Shown one piece after another: positions 59,901-64,000 of a DNA stretch of 64,000 nt (the stretch's first letter is position 1; each line of letters starts with the position of its first letter). The stretch is from Lamellibrachia columna. Taxonomy: Eukaryota > Annelida > Polychaeta > Sabellida > Siboglinidae. The notes below the pieces were generated by a model. The model was not told the origin of the DNA. It did no database searches and was given only the letters and a program-made list of their open reading frames with translations. The stretch is taken from contig OY759262.1 of assembly GCA_963662155.1 (NCBI GenBank), positions 12,861,282 through 12,925,281 of the forward strand, read 5' to 3'. A program made the translations under genes and the position numbers.

Positions 59901-62900
59901 CACATACAGTGGTTTCTCACTACATGGATTCCCTCCACTGTTTATGTTTTCACATACAGTGGTTTCTCACTATATGGACTCCCTCCACTATTTATGTTTT
60001 CACATACAGTGGTTTCTCACTACATGGACTCCCTCCTCTGTTTATGTTTTCACATACAGTGGTTTCTCACTATATGGACTCACTCCACTGTTTATGTTTT
60101 CACATACAGTGGTTTCTCACTACATGGACTCCCTCCACTGTTTATGTTTTCACATACAGTGGTTTCTCACTACATGGACTCCCTCCACTGTTTATGTTTT
60201 CACATACAGTGGTTTCTCACTACATGGACTCCCTCCACTGTTTATGTTTTCACATACAGTGGTTTCTCACTATATGGACTCCCTCCACTGTTTATGTTTT
60301 CACATACAGTGGTTTCTCACTACATGGACTCCCTCCTCTGTTTATGTTTTCACATACAGTGGTTTCTCACTACATGGACTCCCTCCACTGTTTATGTTTT
60401 CACATACAGTGGTTTCTCACTACATGGACTCCCTCCACTGTTTATGTTTTCACATACAGTGGTTTCTCACTACATGGACTCCCTCCACTGTTTATGTTTT
60501 CACATACAGTGGTTTCTCACTATATGGACTCCCTCCACTGTTTATGTTTTCACATACAGTGGTTTCTCACTATATGGACTCCCTCCACTGTTTATGTTTT
60601 CACATACAGTGGTTTCTCACTATATGGACTCCCTCCACTGTTTATGTTTTCACATACTGTGGTTTCTCATTATATGGACTCCCTCCACTGTTTATGTTTT
60701 CACATACAGTGGTTTCTCACTACATGGACTCCCTCCACTGTTTATGTTTTCACACACAGTGGTTTCTCACTATATGGACTCCCTCCACTGTTTATGTTTT
60801 CACATACGGTGGTTTCTCACTATATGGACTCCCTCCACTGTTTATGTTTTCACATACAGTGATATCTCACTATATGGACTCCCTCCACTGTTTATGTTTT
60901 CACATACAGTGGTTTCTCACTACATGGACTCCCTCCACTGTTTATGTTTTCACATACAGTGGTTTCTCACTACATGGACTCCCTCCACTGTTTATGTTTT
61001 CACATACAATGGTTTCTCACTATATGGACTCCCTCCACTGTTTATGTTTTCACATACAGTGGTTTCTCACTACATGGACTCCCTCCACTGTTTATGTTTT
61101 CACATACAGTGGTTTCTCACTACATGGACTCCCTCCACTGTTTATGTTTTCACATACAGTGGTTTCTCACTACATGGACTCCCTCCACTGTTTATGTTTT
61201 CACATACAGTGGTTTCTCACTATATGGACTCCCTCCACTGTTTATGTTTTCACATACAGTGGTTTCTCACTATATGGACTCCCTCCACTGTTTATGTTTT
61301 CACATACAGTGGTTTCTCACTATATGGACTCCCTCCTCTGTTTATGTTTTCACATACAGTGGTTTCTCACTACATGGACTCCCTCCACTGTTTATGTTTT
61401 CACATACAGTGGTTTCTCACTATATGGACTCCCTCCACTGTTTATGTTTTCACATACAGTGGTTTCTCACTATATGGACTCCCTCCACTGTTTATGTTTT
61501 CACATACAGTGGTTTCTCACTATATGGACTCCCTCCACTGTTTATGTTTTCACATACTGTGGTTTCTCACTATACGGACTCCCTCCACTGTTTATGTCTT
61601 CACATACAGTGGTTTCTCACTATATGGACTCCCTCCACTGTTTATGTTTTCACATACAGTGGTTTCTCACTACATGGACTCCCTCCACTGTTTATGTTTT
61701 CACATACAGTGGTTTCTCACTATATGGACTCCCTCCACTGTTTATGTTTTCACATACAGTGGTTTCTCACTACATGGACTCCCTCCACTGTTTATGTTTT
61801 CACATACAGTGGTTTCTCACTACATGGACTCCCTCCACTGTTTATGTTTTCACATACAGTGGTTTCTCACTATATGGACACTGTTTATGTTTTCACATAC
61901 AGTGGTTTCTCACTACATGGACTCCCTCCACTGTTTATTTCTTCACATACAGTGGTTTCTCACTACATGGACTCCCTCCACTGTTTATGTTTTCACATAC
62001 AGTGGTTTCTCACTATATGGACACTGTTTATGTTTTCACATACAGTGGTTTCTCACTACATGGACTCCCTCCACTGTTTATGTTTTCACATACAGTGGTT
62101 TCTCACTATATGGACTCCCTCCACTGTTTATGTTTTCACATATTGTGGTTTCTCACTACATGGACTCCCTCCACTGTTTATGTTTTCATATACAGTGGTT
62201 TCTCACTGTATGGACTCGCTCCACTGTTTATGTTTTCACATACAGTGGTTTCTCACTATATGGACTCCCTCCACTGTTTATGTTTTCACATACAGTGGTT
62301 TCTCACTACATGGACTCCCTCCACTGTTTATGTTTTCACATACAGTGGTTTCTCACTATATGGACTCCCTCCACTGTTTATGTTTTCACATACAGTGGTT
62401 TCTCACTACATGGACTCCCTCCACTGTTTATGTTTTCACATACAGTGGTTTCTCACTATATGGACTCCCTCCACTGTTTATGTTTTCACATACAGTGGTT
62501 TCTCACTATATGGACTCCCTCCACTGTTTATGTTTTCACATACAGTGATTTCTCACTACATGGACTCCCTCCACTGTTTATGTTTTCACATACTGTGGTT
62601 TCTCACTATATGGACTCCCTCCACTGTTTATGTTTTCACATACTGTTGTTTCTCACTACTTGGACTCCCTCCTGTTTATGTACCCATTGATATATGGAAC
62701 AGTATTATTTTGCCAATCCCCAACATGTTTTATGTAGCTAGAGTTCACTGTATACAAAATTAGAGTACTTTATTATTATAGGGCCTAAGCACTCTAGAAA
62801 ACATACAGTGACAGTTATACTAGCTATGCTTACTCCTGGACTCATGTCTAGGTCAGTCTATTATTGTAGTTAGAGATATGGCAGTGCACGCATAACTGAA

Positions 62901-63662
62901 TGTAACAGATTAGTGTAAATGCTAGTAGTGTGAATACACTGGTATATTTATAAACAAAACTGACCGGTATCTGGTAAGGGTGGGCTGCACATAGATACCA
63001 AGTGGTTAGACTCTCAATGAACATGGCTTCCTTGGCCACATGCTTTACGTAGTTTCTTACTTGGGCTGGCAATCTTGTTAAGTCTAGTAAAAAAAATTTC
63101 AATTGCGTTAAATAATAAAAATGTTCTGGTTTCAGTGTTTTGTATGATACACAAATTTTATTGTATATTATGATATTTTTCCAGCTCTGAAACCAATGTT
63201 GATCCAACAGTTGTACGATATCACTAGTGTAGGCTAAGGCTAAATCAACATGTGGGACAAGGTAGCACTGTGGTACAGGACTGGGCCCTCAACTAATGGG
63301 TTCTAAAGGTAGAATAAATTATTACATTTAAGAACCATATGTAATTATGTGTACTTTCACTGAATTAGCTCATTCGTTTAGTCTGTACATCATTTAGTCT
63401 GTACATCATTGTTATAATTTAGTCCTTGGGTGTGGGTGTGGGTGTGTGTGCGCGTGCGCGTGTGCGCGCGCGCGCGTGTGTGTGTGTGTGTGTGTGTGTG
63501 CTTACATTGTACATATATGTAGAATATGTTCAGATGTTCCAGTGTCAGTGAATTGTTTAATTTTAGGAAGAGGAGTTTCACAAACATGAGTACTTCCTTG
63601 ACATGTGGGCAGGAAGCACCAAGGACTTTGGACCATTACATCGGGGATCACAGAAATATGAG
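38454..63662 (+). CDS. CFAP97D: Hemingway/CFAP97-domain protein, 5' part (5 exons, 165 aa), continues beyond window
   Basis: Small protein of the hemingway/KIAA1430 (CFAP97) family, linked to cilia and sperm flagella. Exons 38454-38543, 45227-45307, 47104-47222, 49210-49318 and 63567-63662; phases 0, 0, 2, 0 and 0 agree. Order seen: MSSRMQGFSSPSKLLQKKWE, VNAVKPQLDNAPPRQYPHL..RLKKIQ (family: VKP..D..PP..YPHL..KLKK.Q), QEEQRQAEIEHENKILLQKM, MTHRG..DN.NDYEPRSLN, LARRLQAIRPQYDVDKW and FHKHEYFLDMW. Heptad-like charged segments suggest coiled coil. No stop before the window edge. Intron 4 is 14.2 kb and full of repeats and a mobile element. Confidence 0.92.
38544..40052 (+). other. CFAP97-domain gene, intron 1, left part
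   Basis: 1.5 kb of AT-rich intron without a recognised element. Minus-strand short open frames are not supported. Confidence 0.6.
40053..41957. repeat. 45-bp minisatellite, about 42 copies, with higher-order structure
   Basis: Unit tgaatgttatggatgcacac plus ttttcctgtcatggacgtacatcac. A 2-base deletion variant (cacacttcctg) occurs at 40718, 41301 and 41614, spacings 583 (13 units) and 313 (7 units), each followed by the same order of variants. Being 15 codons long without stops it yields open frames of up to 432 codons that are not genes. Confidence 0.96.
41958..45226 (+). other. CFAP97-domain gene, intron 1, right part
   Basis: 3.3 kb of AT-rich intron. An (at)n microsatellite fills 44888-44949 and a small gtacgtactacatta repeat lies at 44713-44770. 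No coding feature recognised. Confidence 0.6.
45227..45307 (+). CDS. CFAP97D: CFAP97-domain gene, exon 2
   Basis: 81 bases between cttgccag and GTAAGA, phase 0. Encodes VNAVKPQLDNAPPRQYPHLV then VRLKKIQ, the central family signature. Its CpG and GC content stand out from the intron. Confidence 0.93.
45308..47103 (+). other. CFAP97-domain gene, intron 2, nested repeat
   Basis: About 45740-45900 and 46540-46710 carry many taatcgtaatc/gattacaattac words on both strands, like the arms of one larger element that was split by the TIR element at 46003-46480. The outer element's ends are not clear. Confidence 0.5.
46003..46480. mobile_element. TIR element (MITE-like), copy 2, with TA flanks
   Basis: Ends taaagcgaaacaaaagtgat... 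and ...gatttttgtttcgcttta form about 41-bp imperfect inverted repeats (both contain gcata/tatgc and cacctat). TA on each side could be the target duplication. No coding capacity. A related copy lies inverted at 24314-24915. Confidence 0.8.
47104..47222 (+). CDS. CFAP97D: CFAP97-domain gene, exon 3
   Basis: 119 bases between tatgttacag and GTGATT. Encodes QEEQRQAEIEHENKILLQKM, SSIMTHRGSLDNWNDYEPR; phase 2 out, giving S of the SLN motif. Confidence 0.93.
47223..49209 (+). repeat. CFAP97-domain gene, intron 3, with dispersed repeat and palindrome
   Basis: 48775-49170 is the third copy of the dispersed repeat also seen at about 108-250 and 19335-19800. At 48468-48492 there is a perfect 12-bp palindromic stem (gcaggagggggt) with a 1-base centre. 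A 12-G tract is near 47746. No coding exon seen here. Confidence 0.6.
49210..49318 (+). CDS. CFAP97D: CFAP97-domain gene, exon 4
   Basis: 109 bases between cttccttgcag and GTTAGT. Encodes LNHYLREQMQDKIAEENLGL, ARRLQAIRPQYDVDKW, the family's LLRRLQ..P.Y...W end motif. Confidence 0.93.
49478..49685. repeat. 51-bp tandem repeat, four copies
   Basis: Unit catttagacccatacagctg plus gtactatagggtaggtttacatggtgaacaa, four essentially identical copies, 160 bases after exon 4. Confidence 0.95.
50015..52071. repeat. 50-bp minisatellite, left block (about 41 copies)
   Basis: Unit tacagtggtttctcactata then tggactccctccactgttta then tgttttcaca. Variants (cctcctctg, ggactcactcc, tactgtgg, cacacagtgg, tacggtgg, cagtgatat, tatacggactcc) recur in the same order in the right block, offset 9694 bases. 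Open frames of up to about 710 codons are repeat artefacts. Confidence 0.97.
52072..52335. repeat. Split direct repeat A (copy 1)
   Basis: Starts atgcaaaataacaacacaag after TTT and ends gggggtcactccgcc. Same sequence and length as 53131-53394. Confidence 0.93.
52336..52833 (+). other. Short interior (498 bp) with a 113-codon open frame
   Basis: The frame 52408-52749 starts MKIVGYPPNILEQFIMNIME and has balanced composition, but no family is recognised. It lies between A and B and has no counterpart in the long interior. Could be a fragment of element coding or chance. Confidence 0.3.
52834..53127. repeat. Split direct repeat B (copy 1)
   Basis: From aataaaccgaacaacaaaac to cacataaattca; same as 59283-59576. 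Near its end gcataaaatcctttatgc is an inverted repeat, and tttatgc recurs at the B/A' junction. Confidence 0.93.
53131..53394. repeat. Split direct repeat A (copy 2)
   Basis: Second copy of 52072-52335, joined to B through TTT. Confidence 0.93.
53395..53821. other. Element interior, degenerate CCGCC-motif repeats
   Basis: Four imperfect copies of a segment with ccgccgctgtcagagt/ccgctactggcagagtctt, spaced about 80-130 bases. No coding frame supported. Confidence 0.5.
53822..54135 (-). pseudogene. Tyrosine recombinase C-terminal relic
   Basis: Minus strand. Frame 1 reads FAYADGTLMLRREFDAILKR and LLEFCGLSSK, like the segment before the catalytic box of DIRS/Crypton-type recombinases. It then shifts: a second frame gives LSFIMGAATSAALK (family: HSFRIGAAT.A), and a third gives SDAQIRAAGRWVSDAFRRNI (family: GRW.S.AF..YIR). 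So the C-terminal catalytic region is spread over three frames; the His and Arg of the HxxR box are replaced (L, M) and the nucleophile Tyr position is Asn. It is dead as it stands. Subfamily is inference. Confidence 0.7.
54136..54599 (-). other. Element interior, possible relic exon
   Basis: The minus-strand frame 54520-54278 contains GALSQQGAAAAASTPHFQQL and VKGLARLLPMDGLLEAAI. Composition is coding-like and it lies upstream of the recombinase relic on the same strand, but no family is recognised. Confidence 0.3.
54600..56570. repeat. Satellite I in the element: ~140-bp units of four ~35-bp modules with CCGCAYGG
   Basis: Modules all carry tttacaccgcatgg or ttcaccgcacggactac and differ in the spacer (aataacaaaact, aatacaattgtgcc, cttaacaaaagttaatt). 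The ccgcatggaaataac module returns about every 140 bases (55440, 55580, 55720, 56001, 56141). Diverged toward the left end. Confidence 0.88.
56548..56968 (-). pseudogene. Relic exon of the element: coiled-coil-like start with Pro/Ser-rich tail
   Basis: After an acceptor-like aaatgttacag the minus strand reads TEQLHHEMRVMRELLRVALQ, then a Pro/Ala/Ser-rich stretch (LAPAAPAPGPSTSG; SSSSARQAATSVAPEPVPSS). GC-rich, unlike both satellites around it. It lies between the SGNH-like start and the recombinase relic, so it may be the N-terminal linker of an element protein. No family recognised. Confidence 0.4.
57090..58775. repeat. Satellite II in the element: ~70-bp units with ACACCGTATGGCGG and a GCCCT..AGGGC hairpin
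   Basis: Units alternate accatttacaccgtatggcg(gaat) and gccctgtacaccatagggcc with AT-rich spacers of variable length; about 24 units. The second half contains the inverted repeat GCCCT/AGGGC. The acaccrta-gg core is close to the core of satellite I. Confidence 0.9.
58832..58943 (-). tRNA. tRNA-Ile(UAU)-like gene with a 38-bp intron, possibly a pseudogene
   Basis: Minus strand: D-arm ggcacagtcggttagcgc, anticodon arm ccgta-CTTATAA...tgcgg with UAU at 34-36, variable aggtt, and a perfect T arm (gtgag ttcgttc ctcac). Acceptor stem gccccgg/ccggcgc has one mismatch and the D stem has one. An intron after position 37 is normal for tRNA-Ile(UAU) in animals; here it is 38 bases. The start overlaps the end of the SGNH-like open frame. 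It may be a working tRNA, a decayed copy or a tRNA-derived repeat. Confidence 0.7.
58940..59123 (-). pseudogene. SGNH-hydrolase-like first exon relic of the element
   Basis: Minus strand from ATG at 59123: MATKPLVLVLGASHIYWLER then LVASEVDFAQGSFREGL and FEGYRGGTV. The LVLGASH motif fits block I (G-x-S) of SGNH hydrolases, with the Ser kept, and the pattern resembles SGNH domains found in Ngaro-type elements. Only about 60 residues remain before the tRNA-like sequence. Later blocks (N, H) are not seen. Confidence 0.5.
59283..59576. repeat. Split direct repeat B (copy 2)
   Basis: Second copy of 52834-53127 at the right end of the element, followed by TTT and the 50-bp array. Confidence 0.93.
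59577..62680. repeat. 50-bp minisatellite, right block (about 62 copies), 2186-bp higher-order repeat
   Basis: Same unit as the left block. Rare shortened units (tatatggacactgttt) and ttatttcttc recur at 59685 and 61871, exactly 2186 bases apart; left-block variants recur at +9694, which is 2186 after removing the 7508-bp insertion. Thus one array of at least two higher-order units was split by the element. Confidence 0.96.
62681..63566 (+). other. CFAP97-domain gene, end of intron 4
   Basis: Unique AT-rich sequence. A (gt)n/(gc)n microsatellite is at 63428-63500. The minus-strand frame 62848-63207 (119 codons) has no recognised family and is probably chance. It ends with the acceptor tttaattttag. 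Confidence 0.6.
63567..63662 (+). CDS. CFAP97D: CFAP97-domain gene, exon 5
   Basis: 96 bases between tttaattttag and GTATCA. Encodes EEEFHKHEYFLDMWAGSTKD then FGPLHRGSQKYE, phase 0. It follows DKW of exon 4 as in the family (W.ED...). The gene goes on past the window. Confidence 0.9.
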
Positions 63663-64000
63663 GTATCAGTGTGTAAATTTTAATCTGTAGCCACTACTAT
63701 TAAATACCCAGTATCACAAGGATCCAGTATTGGCCTAGGTATTCTGTCATGGCAATGTAATTTATGGGTGAAAATTGCATTGTGCTAAGTTTAGCATAAC
63801 TCACTATGTTCAGGGGTGAGATTTAGCGGTCACCCAGTCACCAATGGCGCCCAAAAATGGCTACGGGAGACTTAAATTTTTGGCTACAGTAGCCCGCATG
63901 GCGACTCATAATATTTACGGAGCTGCATTATTTTAGTCCCAGCAAAAATAAACGGAATGTTAATAAACATCTCAGAAGTGTTGTCCTGGCTATGTCGCAT
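63663..64000 (+). other. CFAP97-domain gene, start of intron 5
   Basis: 338 bases with no feature recognised. Confidence 0.6.

Noticed and set aside
59529..62763. Open frames of about 1050 codons in the 50-bp array (also 49950-52111, up to 710 codons)
   Set aside because: Three frames are open at once because the unit lacks stops; the 'proteins' are the same unit in rotating frames. No unique domain, no splice support.
62848..63207. 119-codon minus-strand frame
   Set aside because: No family features and typical of AT-rich chance frames within the CFAP97-domain intron.

Overview
The window is animal nuclear DNA. Its three real genes are split into short exons with GT..AG introns, the intergenic DNA is AT-rich, and LINEs, a tRNA-headed SINE, TIR elements and a Ty3/Gypsy-type LTR element are present. 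The mix, and a TTLL15-type gene, suggest an invertebrate, probably marine. I cannot name the species. No bacterial features (operons, RBS, CRISPR) apply.

Layout. (1) 1-9414, plus strand: a complete 491-aa SLC46-type MFS transporter in four coding exons. Two introns carry minisatellites that look born from its own splice sites: a 42-bp array at the acceptor of exon 2 and a 52-bp array that copies the end and donor of exon 3. A 5'-truncated LINE sits in the second array. (2) 9415-12671: 3' flank of two convergent genes, with a tRNA-headed SINE. (3) 12672-28181, minus strand: a complete 13-exon, 550-aa tubulin-tyrosine-ligase-like protein (TTLL15 type, N-terminal membrane anchor). All exon phases agree. 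Its last exon has an in-frame 33-bp coding minisatellite; its introns hold a 40-bp array, two LINE tails, TIR elements and a small LTR element. A candidate promoter lies near 32.05 kb. (4) 32.1-37.8 kb: intergenic, with simple repeats and faint coding relics. (5) 38454 to beyond 63662, plus strand: five exons (165 aa) of a hemingway/CFAP97-domain gene, running off the right edge. Intron 1 has a 45-bp array and intron 4 (14.2 kb) has 51-bp and 50-bp arrays.

The most unusual object is at 52072-59576 inside the 50-bp array. Two blocks (264 bp, 294 bp) each occur twice in the order A - 0.5 kb - B A' - 5.9 kb - B', with TTT at all three junctions. Relics of a tyrosine recombinase and of an SGNH-hydrolase-like start lie on its minus strand. 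This matches the split-direct-repeat layout known from Ngaro/PAT-type DIRS retroelements, but no reverse transcriptase is visible and most of the interior is two satellites built on a ~35-bp spaced motif. The host array is a 2186-bp higher-order repeat present with and without the insertion, so the insertion is younger than that duplication.

The very long open frames in this window (up to about 1050 codons) come from tandem repeats that lack stops and are not annotated as genes. The three genes have no obvious shared pathway, although the TTLL and CFAP97 genes are both in microtubule/cilium-linked families.
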